A stretch of DNA of 64,000 bases from Trichoderma breve (taxonomy: Eukaryota > Ascomycota > Sordariomycetes > Hypocreales > Hypocreaceae). Positions 1 to 11,614 of this stretch are shown here, one piece after another. Under the pieces are notes generated by a model that was not told the DNA's origin, did no database searches, and saw nothing but the letters and a program-made list of their open reading frames with translations. The stretch is taken from positions 868,001 through 932,000 of the forward strand of contig NC_079234.1 of assembly GCF_028502605.1 (NCBI RefSeq), in the 5' to 3' direction. The position numbers were made by a program, and so were the translations under genes. Every line of letters begins with the position of its first letter. Positions within the stretch are counted from its first letter, which is position 1.

Positions 1-152
1 AATAAAGTTCAATTAACGTAGCAGTCATAAATGGATGCTGACTGGAATCATCATGATCAGAACTACAACCACCCTTCGGAACACCCAAGCATGTCGTCAA
101 CATTGATGAAAGTGTAGACGATGCTCAGCCAGATTCAGCTTCGCTATGTTGC

Positions 153-500
153 ATGCCTCGCTCCTCCATTAGGTCTAAAGTAGCAGGTACCATCAGCGAT
201 CCTGCATCATCAGCATCTGAAAAACGCAATGCGCAGTTGAGAAAACACATCGAAGACACAATACGTCGACTACATGGTCACGCACTAATAATCAACTATG
301 TCCTGTATCCTCATAAAGTTCCATGCGATATTGAGAATTTCATCATTGGAAATGCCAAGGGAGTTTTCACCTTGGCCCGCCTCCTCGTGAACTGGAGGTT
401 GGAACTTCAACGGAAAGGCCACACACAAGATTTTATAATAAAAGAAATGAAATGCGCCGCCAAATTTTTTCCGCTATACCGCTATATCATCGAAAAAAAG
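153..500 (+). CDS. uncertain upstream coding segment, possibly the N-terminus of the tyrosine phosphatase
   Basis: An open frame (ATG at 153, open from position 57) runs to 659, but only its first part looks like protein. I do not recognise a domain. It is Lys/Arg rich, with a central stretch of aliphatic and aromatic residues (FTLARLLVNW) but no signal peptide. From about 500 onward a different frame, offset by +1, carries the convincing coding sequence that splices into the phosphatase. A run of seven A at 493-499 lies exactly where the two frames would meet, and one fewer A would fuse them. Alternatives are a separate decayed gene or a missed intron. The call is weak; only the nearby phosphatase gives it a context. 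Confidence 0.3.
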
Positions 501-1732
501 GTCACTTTTATCGCATCCAAGAACTATAGAGGACGCAGTTATCCAATTAAGTGCCGATCCTGGTGCCCAGAGGTTTTTCGTAACGCCCTACAGCCAGACG
601 CTGCTATCGTGGGCCAGAGAAAGGGCGCACAAAGCAGCCGTCGCGCCGTTGCTTCATAAACCGTCGCCTGTCTTGCCAAGGTTTCTATCGCTCGAGGAGT
701 ACGGTGCGTATTATCTCGTCACATAGTCGCTAAGACCATGCATGCACTATTATACATTTACAAAAACTTCGCCTTTTTGCTAACGCTGCACGCCATCGCA
801 CAGACATCAACGTCAAGTTTCGGCAACTGAGCATGGCAGAGCGAGAGCTGGAGCTGCTATGGGCCAAGTACAAGTCACCGAATGAAAAGATGGATCGCTA
901 TGGGAATATTAGTCCCTGGGCGCGAAATCGCGTTAAGCTGCAGGTTCCCGAAAACAAACCCGACTACATCAACACTTCTCCTATTACTCTCACGTCGTCT
1001 AGCCCAAATCAACCCCCGCTGCACTATATTGCTATGCAAGGACCTACCGAACCGTCATTCAATCACGTCTGGCGCATGATCGCTGAGCAAACCCCATCAT
1101 CTGCATCTGTAGTTATCGTTCAGCTCACACCGACAGGTGGATGTGAACAGAATTGCGCTCAGTATTTGCCCATGTATGGAGAAAATGCTACTTGGACCTT
1201 TAACGACGATAATATATGGGGCGACAACTGGAAGGCACATCTTACCTTTAACTCACGAGAGGTCATTGCAGGCGGTGCGATTGAAAAGAGCATGCTGGTG
1301 CTGCGTGTATACAAAGAAGGAGGAGAAAAAGAAACTCGTGTTATCTGGCACTTTCTTTACAAGCGCTGGCCCGACTTTGGTGTTCCAACTCGAAACGACC
1401 TAGACAGCCTTCTCCAATTGATAAAGTTGTCGGAACAACATAGCTCGCCATTGATTAAGCGCATTGTTCATTGCAGCGCTGGTGTCGGCAGAACGGGTTC
1501 TTTTATTGCTCTCGATCACCTCATAAGAGAGCTCAACCTCGGAGTTCTCGAAAGATTTGACGAACCATCAGAGGGCCCTGATCTAATCTGTAACACAGTC
1601 GATATCCTGCACCAGCAGCGTTGTAGCATGGTCCAGAGTAAAAAGCAGTATCGATTCATCTACCAGTTTATGCGGAAGCTTTGGTGCGATAAGTACGGTG
1701 TTATAGATGAGGACGCAGACGACTTCGAATGA
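454..1732 (+). CDS. classical protein tyrosine phosphatase (two or more exons; 5' end uncertain)
   Basis: Phosphotyrosine-specific phosphatase, expected to act on signalling proteins in the cytosol or nucleus. Counting from the ATG at 833 (299 aa in that exon): the substrate loop includes NRVKLQVP and YINTSPI (about 32-51), the WPD loop is WPDFGVP (179-185), the P-loop is HCSAGVGRTG with catalytic Cys214 and Arg220, and a Q-loop-like SMVQSKKQY follows. All catalytic elements are intact. ATG 833 is probably internal. An intron at 704-803 (donor GTGCGT, GCTAAC branch, CACAG acceptor) joins an upstream exon in frame 1 (open from 454) ending PRFLSLEEY, a phrase I associate with fungal PTP N-termini. 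No ATG is found in that exon, so the true start lies further upstream or behind the A7 run at 493-499. It ends in an acidic tail (DEDADDFE). The domain is certain; the 5' model is not. Confidence 0.85.
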
Positions 1733-2382
1733 GCGGCAAGTGAGTTCAAAGATTCCAAAAGTTGAGGTTACAGATCTAGCAGCATGAGGGTTCAAAGATT
1801 GCAAGTGTTTAAGGCTCTAGATCTGGTAGCATGAGGGCGTGGGACGGTAGTCTTTACAAGTCTAGACTCTACAGTTGGAATGGTTGGTCATGACGCTGGA
1901 GACGCTCTAAGTAGATGGCAAGTTTCGTCTAAGGGACAGACACACAAGAGCAGAGATTGTTATACTTTCCGTCGTTATAATTGAAATTGTACTTATCGCG
2001 GTTATCCTACCAATTGTAAGTGATCTTACGGTATATATTTATTTAGCAAAATGAAGTTGTGCCTAAAAAACAGACGCAGTGGAATACTTTCCGTCGTTAT
2101 AATGAAATTGTAGCATCGCTGTTATCCTAACGACTATAAGTGCCGATATAGAACAAGATAGCTCGCCAGGTGAGTAACGGATCCATTGTCTATCGCTACA
2201 GCAAATCCAGATAGATCTAAGCATCAATCCAACCAGACAAGAGTGTATATGATCCCAAGATACAAGTCTATTTAGCAAATCTAGACAGATCCAGAACATC
2301 AATCCAACCACACAGGATCCAACTCCCTCAACAAACCCAAATCAACATTAATAAAACTCTTCCACAGATCAATCTCCCTCAA
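1733..2382. repeat. intergenic patch of three decayed direct-repeat pairs
   Basis: No gene seen. Three imperfect direct-repeat pairs sit in succession: 1772-1790 with 1819-1837 (AGATCTRGYAGCATGAGGG-like), 1964-2022 with 2086-2143 (both begin ACTTTCCGTCGTTATAA), and 2200-2238 with 2274-2312 (both begin AGCAAATC and share CATCAATCCAACCA). The copies differ by substitutions and small indels, so the duplications are old. They may be a decayed minisatellite or the end of a dead transposon; no terminal inverted repeat or transposase remnant is visible. Confidence 0.6.
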
Positions 2383-5070
2383 TCACGGCCTCGTCTGCAC
2401 CGCAAACGTCGCAGCCGTGCAATTCTTCAACAACTCAGCCACATCCTCCGCCATAACAAGGATCAAATCGCCCCTATACGCTATCCGATCTTCAAGCCTC
2501 TCCTTGACATTTTCCAGAGCTTTGGCAGTGGTGTTGTGCATGCTCAGCTCGCTGCCCGGCATGTCCTTGGGCAAAAACTTCCACTCCCAGGGCCGGGAGA
2601 CGCTATCCCGGAAGCTGGTTGCCTGTCGATTACCCATTCCCAGCATGAGTGGGTAAAAGTGCCGCGCTGTCCAGATTCGAAGAAGCGCGAAACGAGCATT
2701 CTGGTGCTTCTCTGCGAAATCTTCGGCAATGGGCAGTAACTTTGGCCATTTGTCTGGTCCGGTGAAGTGGGGTGGGTACGTTATCGGAAATAGTCTTCCA
2801 GGATCGTCATAGTTGATGAAGAGGTCCAGTGTGTCCGGGCGGTGAGGCTCAGTGTTCGCCGTGGCCACGCCTGGGACTATTCGGCCGTCATTTTCCAGAT
2901 GTGCGGGGACCATGACTCCTGCTCGATATGCTGCGATTTGTTAGCAAATACTTCTTTCGGAGCTGATACAGGGTACTGACATTTAGCAATGATGGGGCGG
3001 ATGGCAAGGCTCCAGTCAAACGGGTAAATATCCGAAAAGTGGCGGTCCTGCTCCAAAACAGCCTTCCACTCTGTCCAGAACTTCGGGTCACGGTACTTGT
3101 AGCTTGTTCTACTTCTTCGATCGGGCCGAGACTTGCTTCGTTCTCGGGGATCAAATAGGACAGAGTTCCTGAACGCCTCATACTGGTCTGATTTGAGAAA
3201 CGCCGTTACATGGGCCGTTGTATCCACCTCTGGGAAAAACATGGCCATGGTCGAAAAAGCCAGAATCATGTCTTGAACGATAAATCCGTGGGACCACGGA
3301 TCTGAACCATAATCTCCGTAGTAGTCATCGTCGAATGATTCAACTTCGAGCCATTGCATTAACTCGGCGATGTAATAAACCCAATCAGGCGATTCCGCAC
3401 TGTCGAGACGATCGGCGATTAATTGACCTTCCTTGATGGCGTCAAGGCCAGTTTCCTCAAGGACTTCTCGCTGCTCTGCTGAGAGAGTTCCTTGTAGGAG
3501 CTTCTCCAAGCCGCTTTTCCAAATCGCAGGAAGCGCCCACATACTGTCTTCATCGGTATCCATCTCCTTGCTAAACGGTTCTTTAAAATCTTCCCCGGCA
3601 AGAATCGCCGTCAATCCTTTTTCCCAGTACTTGTTGTGACCAGGCAGCCCCGAGTGCTCAAGGCGACTGACGGGGTTTCTGATTTCGCGAAAATGCACAT
3701 TCTTTTTGTTAGAAGTCAATTCGTCTGGGAATAAAATCTCATCCTCCACAGCATTGGCTTTGGTATAGAACAGGTATGGGGAGTCGGCCATTTCACCAGT
3801 GGCGGCACCCTGGGGCGTGAAGTCTCGTGGGGATTCTCCAACGACCCAACGAGCTGGAAACCCCAACCGTTTTCCAGTTTCTTGTCGACTCCCTGACTCA
3901 GGCGTTTTCTCATCTCTTGCTCGGTTTCAATATTGTTCTTATCAGGCATCGGTTCATCGGCTGCTTTCTTTGCTTTCTTTTGCTGCTGCATGGCCATGAG
4001 CTTGTCTTGTCCCCTGTCGGCTGTCGAGGAGTCGCCGGTGCTGCCTCGATCGCCAGGTTTGGCGGCACTCAGCTTGGCCTTTGCCTTTTTCTTACCATTC
4101 TTGGAGGGCTTTTGGCTGTCTTCTTCCTGCTGTTGCTCGGCGGCCTCTTCTACCTGTGGCTTGGGCTCGGCTGGGGGATCTTGGCTAGCCTCAATGTCTG
4201 CAGCATCCATCCAGAGGAAGTGCCTGATCAGATCAATGTACTGGTTGCGCTTGTCCTGGTCAGTGTCTTTAATAGGGTCCCAGGCCTCATCGCTTTCCCA
4301 ATCATCTTCTGACATGTCCATACGCCCCCGGAAGGCAGCCTCAAGATAGGCATCCTGGCTCTTCTGTTCCTCCTCTCGCCTGGCCTGCTCTAGTCTAGCC
4401 TGCAGCTTGTCTCGGTGACGCTTGAACAAGGCAGCTTCCTGCTTAATCTTCTTCTGCTCCTTATCACGAGTTGCCTCTTCCTCTTCCTGGGCTTGGCGTA
4501 CCCAAGCGAACCATTTCTCCTGCTGGTACAGCACATCAGCAGTTCGCTTTTCCAATTTTTCCAAAGACCGAAGAATGATGTGGCGGTTGCTGCTTAGCTT
4601 GTCGAGATATGCTTGGTGCCCATAGTCGATTTGGAGCGAATAAAAGTGGGTGTGGTGAAGCCTGCGGGCGTCGATGACCTGTCCGGTGAGGACATATCTG
4701 TCAAAGAGATGGGAATGCACCGTCCTGAGAGTCTCTTGGTCTTGAACATCCTCAAACGTCTGATTCGCAAGAGGAACCTTGCTTGTCTTTAGGTAGGGAG
4801 GGGCTTCGCTCTCCAGCTCATCCAGTCTGGCATTGCGTCGTTTGTACCCCTTGTAGAGCCCATAGACCTGCTTAGAATGGAACCAGCAGAAGACACCGTC
4901 GGCATGGGTAGCCTCTTTGGTGCACTTGCTCCCATCGGACAGGTGCAGAGCCTAGACGTTGAACGGGAGTCAGCGTCCACGGTTTGCTTGTTCGGCACTC
5001 AGAGTAGTGGGGTAGCGTGTTTATTCCCCGTACGAGCACATACCTGGCATTGCCCGTGATCTTGACTCAT
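2383..5070 (-). CDS. fungal-specific protein of unknown function, Cys/His N-terminus plus coiled coil; one apparent frameshift
   Basis: Three exons on the minus strand: 5044-5070, 2981-4951 and 2383-2930, with introns 4952-5043 and 2931-2980 (GTCAGT donor, GCTAAC branch, CAG acceptor). The start is the ATG at 5070, encoding a nine-residue first exon. The N-terminus has a Cys/His arrangement (GQCQ, SKCTKEATHADG, FCWFHSK) that could bind zinc, followed by YGLYKGYKRRN, a charged coiled coil (about 120-220) and an acidic, low-complexity middle. Such proteins are common in filamentous fungi and, as I recall, are sometimes mis-named MFS allantoate transporter; no membrane segment is present here. 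The reading frame shifts inside exon 2 near 3790-3860: the frame entering from the N-terminus stops at 3716, while the C-terminal frame is open from 3866 down. A 41-nt GT-AG removal (3810-3850) would restore frame but lacks a branch site. It may be a sequencing error, a mutation or an odd intron. Confidence 0.7.
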
Positions 5071-8000
5071 GGTCAGTGTCCCGGTAATGTCATGTGGTAG
5101 TACAGATACGGAGCACCTGGTTCTAGCCGTTCCGAGCCTCTTGATGCTGCCCTCGTCAAAGCCTCGCTCCGAGACCCTGATAGTAGCCCGTGCAGTACGG
5201 CCAGGCCAACAGAGTTAAATTTAGACTGGCGGCTATCACGATAAGACCCTTGGCGTGGGATTGCGTCTACTGTAAGGCGGGACAGTAGCTTGATTGGGTC
5301 ATTGGTACTATGTATGGATGCTGGGACAAATGCTCAAGGCCTCAAAGCCTGGCCCTCGTTGCCAAGCAGGCAAAAGTGAACGTTTCACGCATGTTTCACG
5401 GCTGACTAAGGCATATGCAGCAACGGCGGGGCTCAGGAGTATTTGAGGATCAACAGTCTGTAACAGGGGTAAAGGGAAGCGGAACGAGAGCGAGTCAGAA
5501 AGAGTCTTGCTGGCCAGGGTAGACAAAAATATACAGAATCAATAAAATGACATGTGGTTATTTTTTGGCATCACTCAATTCCGTGGGGATTGAATCCCGT
5601 CTGACTGCGGCCACGCACGAGAAACGCGCAATATACGCAGAGACATGAGGAGAATACGCTCGTTGGCTCGGTATTCTGGATGAGATTAGTGTGGCTGTAT
5701 ATGCAGCTTGTCTGGCTTAGACTCTGTATGTTCGTCATTTCTCGATTTGCTCCTTTTTTCTTGCACATCCTTTGAACAGGTACAAGCAGTGATGATCGAT
5801 AAATGTGGTCCTCAAAATCTTTAGCAGTCTCGCCACTTATTAAGCCACCACATCCAATGACCTTTGCGTGTACTGCATGTACTGTCTTTAGTCAGTACCC
5901 ATTACATCAGCCATTTCATCATACTGTACCAATATTACAGGTCTTGATTGACGTGTGCGGTGTGGTGGTGTTGTATGTATTTTGGTACTGTACTGCAACC
6001 CCCTATTATGCGTGGCTTCTGGAAATAAATTCTGGTCCCGTCCCTCCTATGTACAGTAGCGCGAGATTGATTCCTGTTAGAACATGACGCAGTCAGGTGA
6101 CTGCTCGGCGGTTCTATTTCCCCGGGCCCTTTGATAGCTTATCGCGCAGCCATGTGCCTGGATTATCTCACAGCTGAGAGTGAGCGCCAATTTGGAACCC
6201 CTGCTCAACATGTGGGCTCCCACTTTTTGGCTTCCAGGTTCCAGTCCAATTTGCCTCGAGGGTTTCAATCCCAATCCCGAGCGGGTTCGTCTGCGTCATG
6301 CTGGTCGCTCGCATTTCCTCATCTAGCGAACCGTTTTGCCAAGTCCCAAAGTTCCAAAGTATCTACGCATTTACGGTACCTGCCGACGTCATCAAGCAAA
6401 GGGCGCGGCTGCGAGATGCTTGGATTGCAAACAGGCCTCCAACGGGATCAACAGCGTTGGAGGCTCCAGTCCAATCGGCTACTGCAACACCAATCCTAGA
6501 TCTTCCACTTTTCCCAAGACGGCTTCGTACGCTAGTCCCCCCGTTCAACCCCGCAATAGGGATTAGGGATTTTCGAGAGAATTCCTGTGGAATGAGATGA
6601 GTGCATTAGTAGCCTCGGCGAGGCCAGAGCAAGAGAGCGCATGACTTGCCCTCGAGGGCCATCTAATATGGACAGGACATGATATGACAGGCTGACGATG
6701 GCAGCATTCCAGCGTGATGGCGTGTAGGACGAAGCCGAGGCCAAGTTCAAGTCCAAGCAATCAGAGCACATGTTGCGGCCCGAACCTCGCGAATCTTGCA
6801 ACGGTCGACACGACATCCATCAAGGGGGGGTCTTTAGTCGGTCTTGGAAGTGCAAATCAGCGCCGGCTAAAAGTAATCTTGCGCGCACGAGGTGGCGACT
6901 TGGAGGGGGAGGGGAAAGAGAGAAAAGGGAAAAGGGAAAAAGGAAGAAAAAAAAGGGTCCAGCAGCAGCTGAAAATGCGTCAGCGTGTACACTGCAAGAA
7001 CTGGCACCAGCACAGTACGAGGGACTGCTCCAGTGGTGGTAAATGGTGCAAAACCGAAGAAGCGAGCAATCTCCGAGTCCAACGAATAGAGGCACTGGAC
7101 GATGGTCATCGTTGGCTGCGACAAAGAGGCTCCCGTCGTCAGTGTTTGGCACCGCCTCGATGCAGTGCGTGGCCACGCGCGGGTACAAGATCCTGCTGGA
7201 AGCTGGCGAACGCGCGTCAGACCGGCCGCCATGTCGGAGGTCGGAGCCGTCGACAAAATAAACCTGAAATGAATCCACCAGACAGAAAGACGGACCAGAT
7301 TCGCATGATGTCGCCTTGAGCCTTGGCAGAGACAGCGCTCTCTCTCTCTCTCTCTCTGTCTCTCTCTGGCCATTCCCGCTGAGCACCAACCAGCCAACAG
7401 GAGGACCCAGGAACTACACCACCCAAACCACCTACAGTACATTAGCTTAATTATACCCGTACTAGATACACGTATAAGCGACGCCTCACATCGACCCTTT
7501 CGGAGTAGGGCTGCCCAGCGCTGTGGGGGGCTGAGCCGGGGTCTTGTGATTAATCTGAGATTGGCAAGGCGCCGAGACAAGTATTTGCGCGTACCTGGCA
7601 TGGTTCCACGGGACACGACTTGGAGCAAGACGCCACCACAGCAGCGGCCGACAGGTACCTGCTCGATACTACGTGCCACCACCTCGCCTCTCTCTCAGAC
7701 TCTCAGCCTCTTAGACTCCAGTCTCCCAATCATCTTTAGATCAAGTCCCTTAGTTACAGTATAGTAGTACCACTAGTAGCAACCAACTCGTGCCGACGGC
7801 CCATGTACATACTACACAAGCGCTGGTCCCCCCCGTGGCGGTTTGCAGCCTAGCGGCGCTTCTAAAACAAAGGCCCCTAGAACGTGCCAGGCCTAGGCCC
7901 CCCAGGCTTGCCAGGCTCGCATCGAATCCCCTGTTGGGCCCGGCCAATCAGCGGCCCCGGCAGCGTCCCTTGTTCCATTCACTCGCTGTTGGCCGTGGTG

Positions 8001-8168
8001 CTAGTGGCCTCCAGGGCTCTCTCTCTCTGAATAAAAATCTCGTGCGCTGCGGGACTTAAGAGGTCACCTAACGCTCTCTTGGTCGGTGCTCTTGGTGTTT
8101 CGTCTTCGGTTGTCTGTTTCGTGGTGTTTGATCTCTCGACTCACTCCTTTCCAGTCCTTCACCACAAC
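5071..8168. other. long non-coding/regulatory stretch between two divergent genes
   Basis: About 3.1 kb between the divergent minus-strand gene and the MIPC synthase gene. I cannot support a complete gene. It contains a purine-rich tract near 6905-6957, a CT microsatellite at 7337-7368, and a stretch on the minus strand (about 7030-7260) whose codon choice looks coding but which has no supportable start or splice structure (see findings). The CT-rich DNA and the TCTCTCTCT just before 8030 are typical of strong fungal promoters. Confidence 0.5.
7337..7368. repeat. CT/GA microsatellite
   Basis: About 32 bp of alternating C and T with one interruption (TGTC). It lies about 0.8 kb upstream of the MIPC synthase ATG and inside no gene. 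Its reverse strand creates an artefactual Arg-Glu repeat in open frames. Confidence 0.85.
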
Positions 8169-9381
8169 ATGTTCAACAACGAGCAGCAGTTTGACGAGGA
8201 GCGCGGCGAGCGCCCGGCGCGCGAGTCTCGCTCTCCCTCGTCGACCCAGCGCAGGGCCCTCAAGTTCCTTCGCTTCCCCAGACTCAACAAGGCCGCCCTG
8301 TTCCTGCTCCTGCTCGTCGACGTGACCATCGTCGGCCTGCTCCTCTACTCGCTCGAGCCTCTCATCACGCTCCTGCGCAGAAACGACGAACTCTTCAGCC
8401 CTCGCATCACGATCCCTCGCAACGACTCATGGAGCTCGCCAATGTTCGACGACGACGACCACGAGCTGGGCCACCCCAAGATTCCTCGCATCCTGCACCA
8501 GACGACTAAAAATAGTACTATCCCCGAGAAATGGGTTGCCTCGCAGCGCAGTTGCAAGGAGACTTATGCCGATTTTGAGTACAAGGTGAGTCGAGCCAAG
8601 CAACCCTAGATATACACGCCATTTTTCTCCCTTTTTCTCCTTTTTTTTTTCTTTTTTCTAACAAGCATCTTCTCGCTTCTAGCTGTGGACTGACGAGCTG
8701 GCTCGCGATTTCATTGCTGCCGAATACCCCTGGTTTGTGGAGAACTGGGATGGCTACGCTTTCCCCATCCAACGCGCTGATGCCATCCGTTACTTCGTCC
8801 TCCACCACTATGGCGGCATTTACCTCGACATGGACACCTTCTGCAACGAGACCATTCCCTTTGAGGAGCTGGAAAAGGGCCCAGGACAGCACTATGCTCT
8901 GTTCAAGTCGACGCTGCCCACCGGCGTCACCAATGACTTCATGATTGCAACCGCCAGACACCCAGCCTACGCCGCGGCCGTCTCCAAACTTCCCCTATTC
9001 TACGACATCACCAGGTTTTGGGCCGAGATCCAGCCTTATGCCAACATCATGATGTCTTCTGGACCGCTGTTCCTCAGTCTCGTTGTCAAGGATTATCTGC
9101 TGGGCCAGCCTTCACTGCCCTCACCAACTGTGCAGGTCATTGATCCTCCTGACCTGCACTCATACATCACCGACCTCGAGAGCGCCACTTGGCACAAAGC
9201 AGATGCTCATGCCCTCATGTGGCTAGGCACACGACCCTGGACCTGGTTCCTCGCAGGTGCAGTAGGACTGCTCGCCGGCTTATATCTCATCAACTACCTG
9301 CTACTATTAATATGCGAAACTTGCCTCCGCAAGGTTCCATCAACCATCGCATACGCAGTCAAGGAGAGCAAGCTGGCATAG
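8169..9381 (+). CDS. sur1: mannosyl phosphorylinositol ceramide (MIPC) synthase catalytic subunit, GT32 family
   Basis: Two exons, 8169-8585 and 8683-9381, with a 97-bp intron (GTGAGT donor, T-rich tract, TAG acceptor), 371 aa. SUR1/Csg1-type enzymes transfer mannose from GDP-mannose to inositol phosphorylceramide in the Golgi. Evidence: an Arg/Ser-rich cytosolic tail, a first membrane helix at about 42-62, the GT32 start motif IPRILHQTTK (105-114), the region RADAIRYFVLHHYGG, the catalytic DXD in YLDMDT (D188, D190), and two closely spaced hydrophobic C-terminal helices (WTWFLAGAVGLLAG, LYLINYLLLLI). N- and C-terminal membrane anchors around a GT32 domain separate this group from Och1. The start is the first ATG in frame; an Asp-rich DDDD segment precedes the domain. 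Och1-like function is the main alternative but less likely. Confidence 0.85.
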
Positions 9382-10274
9382 AAGACAGGGAGGTGTGGAC
9401 ACTTTTTCTACGTATATATATTGTGATAATGGCAGCATCTTGGTCAAAAGGGAATTCTGATTTACTGCATGGAGTATTTTTGTTGAAATAATCAGGGACG
9501 GTGCAAGGGAATAATGATATGACAACGCCGAATGCTCACCAAACTAGACTGGGAGCAATTTGTGCACCCCTAATAATATACCAAAATAATTGAATAACGA
9601 TAAAAATCAGACATCCATTACTTTAGAACGTGATTGTAATTGAAAGTCAACAACCGTTGTCATTGTCTGATACCCAGATGCACGCATCTTCACATGTTAC
9701 AATGGAGGACCCTAGGTAGAGCACAGGTAAAATCACACCAAACTACATTAGTAGTTCAAAGCAAGGTTGAGTATGAACATGAGCGTCGAGACCGAGCAGC
9801 AGAATGATCCAGACAGGCAGCGCAGCATCGAAATAACCCTTGGAAATTCAATTGCTACGGCTTCACATCTCACGCAGCAGGCGTTGGCAGCTGACATGCA
9901 GGATTTTGCTAGCCAAGACAAAAACCAACGGCAGATGCAAATGCGTTTACGTATGCCCTCTTCAATGTTCTGCAACATGCTTTCAAGTGACATACACCCC
10001 TCCTCGGCCGTTGGTTACATCTTTCTCCGCAATGCGCCTGTCGTTCATTGAACTCGGCAAAAAGGCGTTTGTGTTTGGGTCTAGAAGCGTAACTAGTTTC
10101 CTCTACATACTGCATACATTGTACGTATTGTTCTAGTTTCGGGGGAGGGTCTTATCTCGTCATTAATCTGGATAGGATGGGCGTTTTTGAAACGTGGTTT
10201 TTTGGGAATTTGTCTCCACGGTGGAAAAATATATCTGGGTGCTGTGATATAAGTGGCGTTGTTGAGACCGACCG

Positions 10275-10277
<3 letters not shown>

Positions 10278-10305
<28 letters not shown>
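10278..10305 (+). repeat. poly-T tract (T28)
   Basis: Twenty-eight consecutive T on the plus strand. It could be the poly(A) end of a minus-strand retroposed copy or simple slippage. I see no target-site duplication or element body next to it. Confidence 0.9.
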
Positions 10306-11588
10306 CAAGCAAAGCTCTCCAAGAACTTTCCACCACCAAAGTACATGTAGATAGGCCAATTGCATCCTTCCCATCTCAAGGAGGGTTCTCCATTGAATAC
10401 GATGCACTGCCTTAAAAAATTGCTGCTTCGTACATGAAATACATGAGATTTCATTCGTCCAAACGCATTCGGCGGGCGTTGGAGTTTGGACACGAGTGGC
10501 TTGAAAATGACATCCAACACCCCTTCGGAGCAATTCGTATTACCGATGCCCCTGCCAAGCCTCTTGGATCATTCCCCACGCTGGCTAGCCGTAAGTGGGT
10601 ATATATCGTGTCTGCGATTTGGGAGTGTGTCATGGTGTGGATTGTTGCTGACGGAGTTCTCTGGAGACATTTGTGTAGACGCGTAACAAATGTATGAGAT
10701 AGGTCATCAATACTGTTCTCTGTATGGATACAGATGACTTGGTAAAGTGGAAATTGAATTTCTTTTTATTTCCGGTCCAAATCCGGAGTTGGCATGATGG
10801 AGGAGAGGAAGTGCTGGGGTTTGACAAACAAACTCGGAGGATTAGTGTATCAATATCCTTGACATCTCTCCAGATGAGAAGGTGATTTGTACATTCTGTA
10901 TAATTGACAAGAACTGTCTTTAAATACAGCCTTGGGCTATTTCATCTGATAGCTCTTACTACTATCTCTTGGAACGATTTGCGGGGTTTGCTGCACTGAT
11001 TTCAAGATGGATGTTGTCTGAAACCCAGGTTTTTAGATCAACGGATTCAACTGATGATGGAAACAAGAAAACTTCTTCATATGGGCAAATTGAAGGATGA
11101 GAAACTAGCCTCCATGTTACATCAATGCTATGTAACGTGTTTATATGTGAAGAAATTGATATTCTCTCCTACACATGACCCACCAAAATAGACAACGAGC
11201 ATCGCCAGTAGGTTATACGTTGGGTACTTAACTGTGTTGCCTACATATATCTGACATACTTGACGTCATACGAAACAAGGCATTACCTGCCGCCGGTATT
11301 CTATGTCGAGACCAAGCCTACGACAGCAAAAGTAGCGCCTACCTGAAAATATGCCATTTCACAGGTCTAAAGCAGGGCCAAGATATGCTGCGAGTCAAAA
11401 TCAAAAGACACGGTCGAGTTTCTCTCTCGGCAGCTCGAGGATTTGTCAAAGCACGGCGAAGAGTCCATCATGGGATACACGGGCAAAAAGGGCCGACCTG
11501 AGCCGTGTGGGGTATCCGAAGCCCCGGAGCGATGGCTTGAGTTGTTGCAGAAAAATATTATTGGTATTGAGATAGTGATTACGCGTTT

Positions 11589-11614
11589 GGGGGGGGGGGG
11601 GGGGGGGGGGGGGG
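11589..11614 (+). repeat. poly-G tract (G26)
   Basis: Twenty-six consecutive G on the plus strand, unusually long for a nuclear genome and able to fold as G-quadruplex. Run length is also a common place for sequencing error. Confidence 0.85.

Noticed and set aside
6867..7682. 271-codon minus-strand frame
   Set aside because: Part of it is an Arg-Glu repeat made by the CT microsatellite at 7337-7368. Composition is otherwise not protein-like in this frame, and no start context is present.
9767..10051. 94-codon Gln/Met-rich plus-strand frame
   Set aside because: First part looks mildly protein-like (VETEQQNDPDRQRS), but there is no recognisable family, the end is random, and frames on the other strand are equally long.
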